A stretch of 64,000 nt of DNA, taken from the NCBI RefSeq assembly GCF_014698445.1, contig NZ_JACJSZ010000004.1, positions 118,282 to 182,281 of the forward strand, in the 5' to 3' direction. The translations under genes and the position numbers were made by a program. This DNA comes from Microcystis elabens FACHB-917 (GTDB lineage: Bacteria; Cyanobacteriota; Cyanobacteriia; PCC-6307; Cyanobiaceae). Shown piece after piece: positions 25,711 through 33,502 of this stretch (within the stretch, counting starts at the first letter, position 1; each line of letters starts with the position of its first letter). A model generated the notes under the pieces. That model was not told the DNA's origin. It made no database searches and saw nothing but the letters and a program-made list of their open reading frames with translations.

Positions 25711-26196
25711 TCAGGGTTCCGGATGCTCCTCACAGGGCATCCAGAGCGACCCCATGGCGTGGGCCCCTTCGCAGCCGAGCTCCCTGGCCTTCCTGAGGGC
25801 CTCCTCGCGGCTGGGGTAGGCGTAGAGGTTCAGCTGGCCGTGGCCATGGTTGTGGCCCTGGCCCTGGTTGTGGTGATGGTGCACCTGGCCGCTCGGGCTG
25901 CCGAAGCGATACGGCCCCATCCCCTCCATCCCCACCCACCAGACGCCCATCACGTTCACCCCGGCGATCAGGATGCCCATGCCGACGACGGAGGCGTTGA
26001 TCACCCCCATGGCCACCGCGCCGAAGCTCAGCACCCCCATCGGCACGACGCCGATGCTGACCACCCCCATGGGGACGATGCCAATGGAAATGATGCCCAG
26101 GGGGGCGATGCCGATGGCGACGATCTTCGGCCGGCCACCGCAGCCCGAGGATTCACCGGAGGGAGGTGTCTCCGGCGCGTTGGGTGCGGGATTCAA
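25711..26196 (-). CDS. Membrane/repeat protein with His-rich linker and DUF3721 domain
   Basis: A protein of three parts. Residues about 20-75 are a repeat of roughly ten residues built on IGI-x-PMGV-x-S, hydrophobic throughout. Next comes a His/Gly-rich linker (VHHHHNQGQGHNHGHGQ). The C-terminus is a DUF3721 domain (REEALRKARELGCEGAHAM then GSLWMPCEEH). The TTG start at 26196 overlaps the upstream gene's TGA (TTGA). A longer ATG start at 26262 would overlap that gene by 70 bp. The His tract and CxxxH suggest metal binding, consistent with the adjacent nickel permeases. Confidence 0.7.
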   Translation of the reverse strand: MNPAPNAPETPPSGESSGCGGRPKIVAIGIAPLGIISIGIVPMGVVSIGVVPMGVLSFGAVAMGVINASVVGMGILIAGVNVMGVWWVGMEGMGPYRFGSPSGQVHHHHNQGQGHNHGHGQLNLYAYPSREEALRKARELGCEGAHAMGSLWMPCEEHPEP

Positions 26197-26480
26197 GGGG
26201 AACCGGAGCCGGAGCTGGACGAGCCGCCCTTGGTTTCGCCATGGATGGCGCAGGGCATCCACATGCTGCCCATCTGATGGGCCCCCTTGCAGTTGAAGTT
26301 CTTGGCGGCGGCTTCCGCTTCCGCTTTGGTGGCGAACATGGCTTTCTGCGGCCCCTGACCCGTGGTCTGGGCCAGGGCAGGAGCACCGCTCAGGGCGGCC
26401 AGGAGGCCGGCAGCGGCGGCGAGAGGGGCGAGGGGCGGCCGGCAGGGCAACACGGTGATCCTGGAGGAAACGACAATCAT
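26193..26480 (-). CDS. Secreted DUF3721 protein, 95 aa
   Basis: A signal peptide (LAAAAGLLAALSGAPALAQ) is followed by one DUF3721 domain: MFATKAEAEAAAKNFNCKG, then AHQMGSMWMPCAIHG, and a Gly/Ser tail. The Cys, His and Met residues (NFNCKGAH and WMPCAIH) match the other copy downstream. It is translationally coupled to that gene. An aca-atc-att-rich leader upstream of its start (26470-26480) is unremarkable. The function is unknown; metal binding in the periplasm is a reasonable guess. Confidence 0.75.
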   Translation of the reverse strand: MIVVSSRITVLPCRPPLAPLAAAAGLLAALSGAPALAQTTGQGPQKAMFATKAEAEAAAKNFNCKGAHQMGSMWMPCAIHGETKGGSSSSGSGSP

Positions 26481-26522
26481 TCTGTCAGGGGTGGACTCGG
26501 GGTCGTCGTCGCCGGGGGGCCA

Positions 26523-27398
26523 TTACGCCCCGCGGACCGCAGGGATCAGGCGCCGGCCGCAGAGGACCGCCCCGAAGCCGAACACGTACATCAACAGGCT
26601 GTACACCGCCGCCGGCACCGCCATGTCGGGGTTGTCGAGCAGGCCGGCGGTGATGGCGATCGCCAGGGTTCCGTTCTGAATCCCCACTTCGATCGCGATG
26701 CACACCTGCTGGGCCACGGGCAGCCGGAACAGCCTGCCGGCCAGGAAGCCCGCCAGCATCGCCAACACGTTGAGCAGGGCGATGGCCAGTCCCACCTGCG
26801 CCAGAAACCCTGGCAGCCTGCCGGCCTCGCGGACGAACAACAGCAGGATGATCAGCGCCAGCAGGCCCCCGGCCAGCCGGCCCATCTGCTTCTCCAGGCG
26901 CCGGGCTGGCCCTGGGAAAAGGTGCCGGATGGCCATGCCGATGGCGGTCGGCAGCAGGGTGATCAGCACGATCTGCAACATGGTGGTGCCGATCGGCAAC
27001 CCGATCGTGGCCCCCTCCCCCAGGAAATGGCGCAGGGCCAGGTTGGTGAACAGCGGAATCGTGAGCACCGTGACGATGCTGCTGACGGCCGTCAACGTGA
27101 CCGACAGGGCCACATCCCCCCGGGCCAGGTAGGTCATCAGGTTCGAGGACGGACCGCCCGGGCAGACGGCCACGACCACCAGCCCCACCGCCATCACGGG
27201 CTCCATGGGCACCACCAGGGCGATCAGGGCCCCCAGCAGCGGCAGGATCAGGGTCTGGCAGACCGTGCCCACCGCGACCGCCATGGGGTAGCGCGTGATG
27301 CGCCGGAAGTCCTCGGGCACCAGGCTGAGGCCCATGCCGAGCATGACGACGGCCAGGGCCAGCGGCAGCAGGACAACCGTGAAGACACTGCTCTGCAT
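26523..27398 (-). CDS. BASS-family (bile acid:Na+ symporter-like) transporter
   Basis: A 291-residue protein with nine or ten hydrophobic helices. Family motifs include MLGMGLSLVPEDFRRI near the N-terminus, VAVCPGGPSSNLMTYLARGD in the Na+-binding crossing region, and EVGIQNGTLAIAITAG in the second half. Cyanobacterial members include bicarbonate and organic-anion symporters; this one is closer to the bile-acid/pyruvate-type branch by eye. It is a single gene, convergent with the HupE pair beyond the DUF3721 genes. Confidence 0.88.
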   Translation of the reverse strand: MQSSVFTVVLLPLALAVVMLGMGLSLVPEDFRRITRYPMAVAVGTVCQTLILPLLGALIALVVPMEPVMAVGLVVVAVCPGGPSSNLMTYLARGDVALSVTLTAVSSIVTVLTIPLFTNLALRHFLGEGATIGLPIGTTMLQIVLITLLPTAIGMAIRHLFPGPARRLEKQMGRLAGGLLALIILLLFVREAGRLPGFLAQVGLAIALLNVLAMLAGFLAGRLFRLPVAQQVCIAIEVGIQNGTLAIAITAGLLDNPDMAVPAAVYSLLMYVFGFGAVLCGRRLIPAVRGA

Positions 27399-27411
27399 CA
27401 GGGGCTCTTCA

Positions 27412-27815
27412 TCACTTGCTCTGCATCAGCGGATGGGCCATGCCGCGCATCACCTTGGCCGTGGTTTCACCCGCGCCCAGCGGGGAAGGGGCACGAGCGA
27501 CCTGCGGAGGAGCTTGGAGAGCGCGCCCGTCGGCACCGTGGCCCCGCTCCCGGAGGCGACATCCGGAGTGAGGGTAGTTTGCAGCACCGCACGGCCGTTG
27601 ACCGTCAGCATCTCGGCTTCCCTGGCGATGTCGGCCTCCGGAAAGGGGCCGGCGCTGCCGAAGCCGGCGGATCGCCTCGTGATGGTCGTCCCCGACCAGA
27701 TCGACGTCGATGACCTGCACCTGCACGCCGTGGCCGGCCCTGAGACTGGCCACCAGGGTCTCGAGCCGGGGGCGATCGCGGGCCACGAGCACCAGGTCAG
27801 CGATTCCGAAGGACC
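27412..27815 (-). pseudogene. Remnant of a short-chain dehydrogenase
   Basis: Pieces of one SDR appear in order but in different frames: LVARDRPRLETLVASLRAG (after the NAD-binding strand), then PFPEADIAREAEMLTVNG, then ALSKLLRRSLVP, then KVMRGMAHPLMQSK at the C-terminus. The glycine-rich NAD(P) motif and the catalytic Tyr-x3-Lys segment are gone. At least two deletions and two frameshifts are needed to explain this, so it is a pseudogene rather than a single error. Confidence 0.65.
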
Positions 27816-27934
27816 TTGGCTCTGACCAGCAGGCGTCGCTGTGGTCCCCGGACCCATCGTGCCAACCAGCCCCCGATGCAATGCATCGCGATCAATCATC
27901 CGATCCTCCTGTCACTGCGCCCCGGTCATTCCTG
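27816..27934. other. Short gap with a 15-bp palindrome
   Basis: No gene is supported here. The only feature is cgatgcaatgcatcg at 27874-27888, two 7-bp arms around one base. It could be a protein-binding site or chance. Confidence 0.3.
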
Positions 27935-28872
27935 GATGGTTGCCCTTTCATCGCCGTGTACCCCAATGGGCGAGCGGCCAGGGACTGCCGAAAGGCGCGC
28001 CAGCGTCTTCTCCAGCTCCACCCGCCACTCCCCCGGAGCGAGGGGGTGCCAGCGGCCCTGGCCGGGCAGCAGTCAGCGCACGTCCAGGTCCAGCTGCCGC
28101 TCCACCGAACGCACCTGCTGCTGCCAGTCCCACCAGCAGGTGCGGCGGGAGGCCACCATCCCGGGCGGATCCACGCCCCACCAGAGGTGGTCACCGCTGA
28201 ACAGCACCTGGCCGGCGAACAGCACCGCCACCGAGCCGGCGGTGTGACCCGGCACCGGCAGCACCAGCAGGTCGTCGTCGAGCGCCACGGGTTCGGCTCC
28301 CTCGACGCGGTGTTCCGCCTCCGGCGCGGCGTCGGCATCGGCGGCATGGATCCAGCGCTCGGCGCCGAAGTGCCGGGCCCAGGCGTCGTGGTCGGCCACG
28401 TCGTCGCGGTGGCTGAGCAGGATCCGCTGCACGCCCCCCAGGGACTCGATGCGGCGGGCCAGGGCGCCGCTCCAGCGCGGGGAATCGATCAGCACGTTGT
28501 CGGGCCGGCCATCGGCGTGGCGGCGGGTGATCAGCCAGCTGCTGGCCCCGAAGCTCCTGCGCGACGCCCAGCCGCCTTAGTGCACCTGCCCCGCCGGCAG
28601 GCCCGTGAACAGGGCCGGGAAGCCGTCGGCCGGGGTCCGGGCCAGCAGCTCCCTGGTGGTGCCGATCGCCGCCACCGGGCAGGCCTGCAGGGACAGCAGC
28701 GCCGCTCGGGTCTCGTCCTCGCCCTGCGGCTGAGCCCACACATGCGACGTGCGCCCGGTGGGGGCAAAGTGGGCCGGATCGAACTGCCAGCAGGTGCCGC
28801 AGTCGATGCAGCTCCGATCCACAAGAAAGGCCCGGGGACGTTGGCGTCCAGGCGCTGCTGGGGACGGGCCAT
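27935..28872 (-). pseudogene. Ferredoxin-metallo-beta-lactamase fusion, multiply broken
   Basis: The original gene ran from ATG 28872 (MARPQQRLDANVPG). A frameshift at a G-run near 28830 leads into a one-cluster ferredoxin domain (DRSCIDCGTCWQFDP with a distal QACPVAAI). A TAA at 28577-28579 follows (GQVH-stop-GGWAS, where Tyr fits). Then comes a metallo-beta-lactamase domain (LLSHRDDVADHD, PVPGHTAGSV and FSGDHLWWG). A TGA at 28073-28075 sits where Trp fits, and a last frameshift near 27990 leads to PLGYTAMKGQPS. Two stops and two shifts point to real decay. Confidence 0.7.
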
Positions 28873-28907
28873 GGGAAGGTGGCGGCGACGCCCCTAGCCT
28901 GATCCCC

Positions 28908-30212
28908 ATGGCCCATGCCCTGGCGCTGCTGGCGAGTGCGTCGCGCCGCGAAGCGCTGCTCGACTGGCTCGACCGGCACGCGCTGGCGGTCGCCGGTGTC
29001 CGCCTGCTCGCCAGCGCCGACCTGGCGGCCGTGCTCGGCGACGACCCCCGCACCGCCCAGCTGCAGGTCACGCCACTGGCAGCCCTCGCCGAGGGGGGCG
29101 ACATCCAGGTGGCCGCCCGGGTGCTGGCCGGTGAGGTGGGCCTGGTGGTGGCCTTCCTCGATCCGGAGGCGCCTTCCGGCTCCCCACCCGACGGCCGACT
29201 GCTGATCCGCGCCTGCGATCTGGCCGCCGTGCCCCTGGCCCTCAACGCCGCCACCGCCGAGCTGGCCCTGCGCGGCCTGTCCCATGGCCGCGCGGCCTAC
29301 CTGCTGTTCAATCCCGTCGCCGGCCAGGGGGATGCCAACGCCGATCTGGCCCTGATCCGCTCGATCCTCGAACCCCAGCTCCTGGTGACGGTGCTGCTCA
29401 CCCGGGCAGGCACCGACCCGGCCGACCAGTGCCGGGAACTGGTGGAGCTGCTCCGGGCCCGGCCGGCCGACGAGGCCGGCAACGCCATGATCGTGGCCTG
29501 CGGCGGCGACGGCACCGTCTCGGCGGTGGCGGGAGCGGTGGCGGGCACCGGCATTCCCCTCGGCGTCATTCCCCGCGGCACCGCCAATGCCTTCGCCTCG
29601 GCGCTGTTCATCCCCACCGACCTGGTGGCCGCCTGCCAGACGATTCTGGCCGGCCACACCCACGTGGTGGACGCTGCCCGCTGCAACGAGGTGCCGATGA
29701 CCCTGCTGGCCGGGGTCGGCTTCGAGGCCGGGATGGTGGATCGCGCCACCCGCGAGCTCAAGACGATGCTGGGCCCGCTCGCCTACGTGCTCGCCGGCGC
29801 CCAGCAGCTGGTGTCCCAGCAGCCGTTCCAGGCCCGGGTCGAGATCGACGGCGCCGTCACCGAGGTGCAGGCCGCCGCCATCACCGTGGCCAACGTGGCC
29901 CCCGCCACCTCCGTGCTGGCCCAGGGCTTCGGGCGGGTGATCCCCGACGACGGTCTGCTGGAGGTCACCATCGCCTCCCCCGCCACCCGCCTGCAGGGGC
30001 TCAACGCCCTCGCCTCCCTGCTCACCTCCGCCGTGGTGCAGTCCCCCGCCAACCACCCCGACCTCCTGTGTCTGCGGGCCCGCCGCATCACGATCACCAC
30101 CGACCCGCCCCAGCGACTGGTGATCGACGGCGAGATGGTCGAGGCCGACCCGGTCACCTTCACCTGCCTGCCCGGCGCCCTGACGGTGTTCGCGCCCCTG
30201 CCGCCACTGTGA
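28908..30212 (+). CDS. Methylglyoxal-synthase-like domain fused to YegS/DAGK lipid kinase
   Basis: A 434-residue fusion. Residues 1-125 follow methylglyoxal synthase: LALLASASRREALLDWLDRH, GGDIQVAARVLAGEVGLVV with D65 at the catalytic Asp, and PLALNAATAELAL. The usual HD pair, the TGTT phosphate loop and the PHDPD His are replaced, so the enzyme activity is doubtful and a regulatory role is possible. Residues 130-434 are a diacylglycerol-kinase catalytic domain with FNPVAGQG, CGGDGTVSAVA and PRGTANAFA. It would phosphorylate a lipid or sphingoid substrate with ATP. It is 10 bp from a metallophosphatase gene. Confidence 0.85.
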   Translation: MAHALALLASASRREALLDWLDRHALAVAGVRLLASADLAAVLGDDPRTAQLQVTPLAALAEGGDIQVAARVLAGEVGLVVAFLDPEAPSGSPPDGRLLIRACDLAAVPLALNAATAELALRGLSHGRAAYLLFNPVAGQGDANADLALIRSILEPQLLVTVLLTRAGTDPADQCRELVELLRARPADEAGNAMIVACGGDGTVSAVAGAVAGTGIPLGVIPRGTANAFASALFIPTDLVAACQTILAGHTHVVDAARCNEVPMTLLAGVGFEAGMVDRATRELKTMLGPLAYVLAGAQQLVSQQPFQARVEIDGAVTEVQAAAITVANVAPATSVLAQGFGRVIPDDGLLEVTIASPATRLQGLNALASLLTSAVVQSPANHPDLLCLRARRITITTDPPQRLVIDGEMVEADPVTFTCLPGALTVFAPLPPL

Positions 30213-30222
30213 ACGGACCTCC

Positions 30223-31746
30223 ATGAACCTGGCCACCGAGGCGGACGTCGCCACCAAGATCCGACGCATGGCTGAGCGGGTGCGCTGGGGCCATCCCGCC
30301 CTCGCCCGCCACGGCATCGACCCCTGCCGCCTGGCGATCGCCGGAGATCCGGGCACCCCCGAGGCCTTCTCCTTCCTCGTGCTCGGCGACAGTGGCACCG
30401 GGCTGCATCGCCGCGACACCCCCCAGCGGCGGGTGGCGGAGCAGCTGCTCGCCCATGGCGCCGATGCCCGCTTCCTGCTCCACACCGGTGATGTCGTCTA
30501 CCCGGTGGGCTCCAGCGAGCAGTACCCCGACAACTTCATCCGCCCCTACCGGGAATGGATCGTGGGCGGCGACGACTGGCGACGGCTGCGCCACGACCGA
30601 CTCGTCTTCCGGGTGCCGTTCCTGCCGGTGCTCGGCAACCACGACTACTACGACCTGCCGCGGCCGCTCGGGCTGCTGGCCGGCCTCACGGCACCGGCAC
30701 GGCGGCTGCTGCGCTCCTGGATCCAGCTGGATGTGGGCTGGCACGGCTCCTTCGTGGGCCAGGCCTGGGCCCGCGCCTTCCTCGATGGCCTCGACGCCGT
30801 GCCGGAGGCCGGGCTGGAGGAGCACCTGGCCCGCACCCGCACCGCCACCCTCGACGGGGCCCGCTGCCTGCTCTACCGCCCCGGCGCCTTCACCCGCCTG
30901 CCCCACCGCCACTACGCCTTCCGCTGGGCCGGGGTGGATGTGTTCGCCCTCGACTCCAACACCCTCAACCAGCCCCTGCCGGCCAGCGCCGACGACGGGG
31001 AGCTGCGCCGCCGTCGCCAGCGGCTCGACGCCGAACGCTCCCTCGTGCTGCTCTCCCCCGGCCCCCTCGGCGATGCCGACGCCCGCGACGACCGGACCGC
31101 CAAGGCCGAGCAGCTCGACGAGCAGATCCGCGACATTGACAAGCAGCTCGCCGGAGGGCCGCCGGCGGTGGATAGGGCCCAGCTCGACTGGTTCGCCGAG
31201 GCGCTGATCGCCTCCTGGCGAGATCCGGACGTGCGCGGCCGGCTGCTGGTGCTGCACCATCCCCCCTACGTCACCGAGGTCAGCAAGTGGGACCAGGGCC
31301 AGACCCTGGCGGTGCGGGTCCGGCTGCGGGGCGCCCTCGATCGCGTCGCCGCCGCCCTCGGCGGGCGGCCCGCCGGCCGCCCCCTGCTCGATCTGGCCTT
31401 CAGCGGCCATGCCCACTGCCTGGAGCTGCTCCGCACCGCCGACACCGGCCACGGCGACGCCGGCATCCCCTGGGCGATCTGCGGCGGCAGCGGCTACAGC
31501 CTGCGCCGCCAGCGGCCGGAAGGGCCCGAGCTGCTGGAGGGTCCCCCCGGCGCCGCCAGGGTGGTCGCCCACTCCCGCCTGTTCCTCGGCCGCAGTGGCA
31601 GGGGCTCCAGCCTGCGCCGCTCCTACTCCGCCCTGCGGGTCGACGTGGCGGCCGGCAGCCCCCTGACACTCACGCTGACGCCGCTGGTGGCGGAGAAGGC
31701 CGAGGGCCGCTGGCAGCCCTATCGCGGCGAGAGGATCACGCTGTAG
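30223..31746 (+). CDS. Calcineurin-like metallophosphoesterase
   Basis: A 507-residue soluble phosphoesterase. All metal-binding motifs are present in order: LVLGDSGTG, LHTGDVVYPVG, VLGNHDYYD, LVLHHPPYVT and FSGHAHCLELL. The insert between the third and fourth motifs is long, with an acidic, helical region around residues 250-310. No signal peptide is seen. It starts 10 bp after the lipid kinase stop, so they are likely cotranscribed and may act on related phosphorylated substrates. Confidence 0.88.
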   Translation: MNLATEADVATKIRRMAERVRWGHPALARHGIDPCRLAIAGDPGTPEAFSFLVLGDSGTGLHRRDTPQRRVAEQLLAHGADARFLLHTGDVVYPVGSSEQYPDNFIRPYREWIVGGDDWRRLRHDRLVFRVPFLPVLGNHDYYDLPRPLGLLAGLTAPARRLLRSWIQLDVGWHGSFVGQAWARAFLDGLDAVPEAGLEEHLARTRTATLDGARCLLYRPGAFTRLPHRHYAFRWAGVDVFALDSNTLNQPLPASADDGELRRRRQRLDAERSLVLLSPGPLGDADARDDRTAKAEQLDEQIRDIDKQLAGGPPAVDRAQLDWFAEALIASWRDPDVRGRLLVLHHPPYVTEVSKWDQGQTLAVRVRLRGALDRVAAALGGRPAGRPLLDLAFSGHAHCLELLRTADTGHGDAGIPWAICGGSGYSLRRQRPEGPELLEGPPGAARVVAHSRLFLGRSGRGSSLRRSYSALRVDVAAGSPLTLTLTPLVAEKAEGRWQPYRGERITL

Positions 31747-31776
31747 ACCGACCAGGCCCCGCCCCGCCCCGCCCCC

Positions 31777-32682
31777 ATGGACCCCAGCGCGGACCTCACC
31801 AGCCGTTTTCTCCAGCTCGCCTGCGGCAACTGGATCACCCAGATGCTGAACGTGGCCGCCGAACTGGCGATCGCCGACCATCTGCCGGCCGCTGCGGGGC
31901 CGACGGTGAGTCCCTGTTCCGGCTGCTGCGGGGTCTGGCCAGCCTGGGCGTGTTCGCCGAGAGCGAGGCTCAGCCCCGCCGCTTCGTGCTCACCCCCCTG
32001 GCGGAGCTGCTGCGCAGCGACCACCCCGGCTCCCTGCGCCAGTTCACGCGCATGCTCGGCGGCGAGCACGACGACGCCTGGACCGACCTGCTCCACAGCG
32101 TCCGCAGCGGCGAGAGCGCCTTCCGCCACCACTTCGGCGAACCCGTCTTCGACTGGTACGCCCGCAACCCTGAGCGCGGCGCCATCTTCGACGGCGCCAT
32201 GACCGACTTCTCCCGCGTCGAGACCGAGGGACTGCTGGCCACCTGGAACTTCAGCGGCGCCCGCCACCTGATCGACGTGGGCGGCGGTGGTGGCGCCCGT
32301 GGCGGTGCCGCCGGAGCAGGAGGGGCGTCTCACCATCGCCTCTGGCGATTTCTTCGCGCAGGTGCCGGCCGGCGGCGACACCTACCTGCTCAAGCACATC
32401 CTCCACAACTGGGGCGATGACGCCTGCCTGACGATCCTCGGCCACATCCGCGCCGGCCTGGCCCCCGGCGGGCGGCTGCTGATCCTCGAGCAGGTGATCC
32501 CCCCGGGCAACGATCCGGCCCCGGGCAAGCTGCTCGATCTCAACATGCTGGTGATGACCGAGGGGGGCCGGGAGCGCACCCCCACGGAGTACGCGCAGCT
32601 TCTGGAGCGCGCCGGCCTGCGGCCGGCGGGGATCCACCCGACCCCGTCGCCGGTCGCGGTGGTGGAAGCGGAGGCGGCCTGA
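31777..32682 (+). pseudogene. O-methyltransferase with SAM-binding loop deleted
   Basis: A class I O-methyltransferase in three frames. The N-terminus (MDPSADLTSRFLQLACGNW) is a dimerisation domain. It loses about 10 residues near 31905, where the frame shifts to ESLFRLLRGLASLGVF. The frame then runs to HLIDVGGGGG, the SAM motif. About 25-30 residues are missing before APVAVPPEQEGRLTI, and the third frame has KHILHNWGDDACLTIL and LLILEQVIPP. Losing the segment after motif I should abolish cofactor binding. Closest by eye are hydroxyneurosporene/isoflavone-type methyltransferases. Confidence 0.7.
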
Positions 32683-32689
32683 GCAGCGC

Positions 32690-32907
32690 CCCCTCCTGAG
32701 CAGCGGCCCCCTTGAGACCAGCAGCCCGATCACCAGGGCGATGGCCCCGCCGATGGGGCCGAAAAAGAAGAAGCTGGTCATCGCCGCGGCCAGCTCGCGG
32801 TCGTGGCGGGTGTACAGCTGCAGCACCAGCACGTAGCTCAAGCCGGTGCTGAGCAGGAAACCCGCCAGGCCGAACAGCAGCCCCCGCCCCAGCCGTTTCC
32901 AGCGCAT
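32690..32907 (-). CDS. Small membrane protein, about 70 aa (end uncertain)
   Basis: The ATG at 32907 gives MRWKRLGRGLLFGLAGFLLS, followed by a second hydrophobic helix after RHDRELAAAMTSFFFFGP. Two transmembrane segments are likely. The frame does not stop at the natural end but continues to 32251, antisense to the methyltransferase. The sequence after VSRGPLLRRG looks non-coding. A tandem duplication of about 18 bp (cctgagcagcgccccct, then cctgagcagcggccccct; 32675-32713) sits exactly there and may have removed the original stop. Confidence 0.45.
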
Positions 32908-33001
32908 CCCGGGCTTCGCCCCCTGGCCAGCGTTCCTCGACAGCCACGGTGCCAGAGGCGCCCTTCCCCTTAGCGTCGGTGCCAGCCCAGCCCCAGGATC
33001 C

Positions 33002-33502
33002 GTGAGCCTCTCCATCGCCCTGCTCACGGTCTCCGACACCCGCACCCTCGCCGACGACGCCTCGGGCGACGCCCTGCAGCAGCGGCTGGAGGCGGCCGGT
33101 CACCGGCTCGTGGAGCGCCGCCTCGTGCCCGACGACCGCTACCGCATCCGCGCCGAGGCGAGCCGCTGGATCGCCGACCCCTCCGTGCAGGTGGTGATCA
33201 GCTCCGGCGGCACCGGACTCACCGGCCGCGACGGCACCCCCGAAGCGGTGGCCCCCCTGCTCGACAAGACGATCGAAGGCTTCGGCGAGCTGTTCCGGGT
33301 GCTCTCCTTCGAGACGATCGGCACCAGCACCCTGCAGAGCCGGGCCCTGGCCGGGGTGGCCAACGGCACGGTGGTGTTCGTGCTGCCGGGCTCCCTCGAT
33401 GCGGTGTCCACCGCCTGGGACCGGCTGATCCGCGCCCAGCTCGACGCCACCACCCGCCCCTGCAACCTGGTGCAGTTGCTGCCGAGGCTCACGGAAACCT
33501 GA
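33002..33502 (+). CDS. moaB: MoaB/MogA-family molybdopterin biosynthesis protein
   Basis: A 166-residue protein of the MoCF_biosynth fold: [19 protein letters not shown], the ligand loop [18 protein letters not shown] and [19 protein letters not shown] strands ending in [15 protein letters not shown]. It would adenylylate molybdopterin before molybdenum insertion. The start is GTG at 33002. Its stop shares one base with the ATG of the MscS gene (TGATG). Confidence 0.88.
   Translation: MSLSIALLTVSDTRTLADDASGDALQQRLEAAGHRLVERRLVPDDRYRIRAEASRWIADPSVQVVISSGGTGLTGRDGTPEAVAPLLDKTIEGFGELFRVLSFETIGTSTLQSRALAGVANGTVVFVLPGSLDAVSTAWDRLIRAQLDATTRPCNLVQLLPRLTET

Noticed and set aside
28580..30485. Long minus-strand frame opposite the lipid kinase gene
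   Set aside because: It is a Gly/Gln/His-rich shadow of the plus-strand MGS/DAGK gene. Only the piece below 28872 belongs to the ferredoxin-MBL gene.
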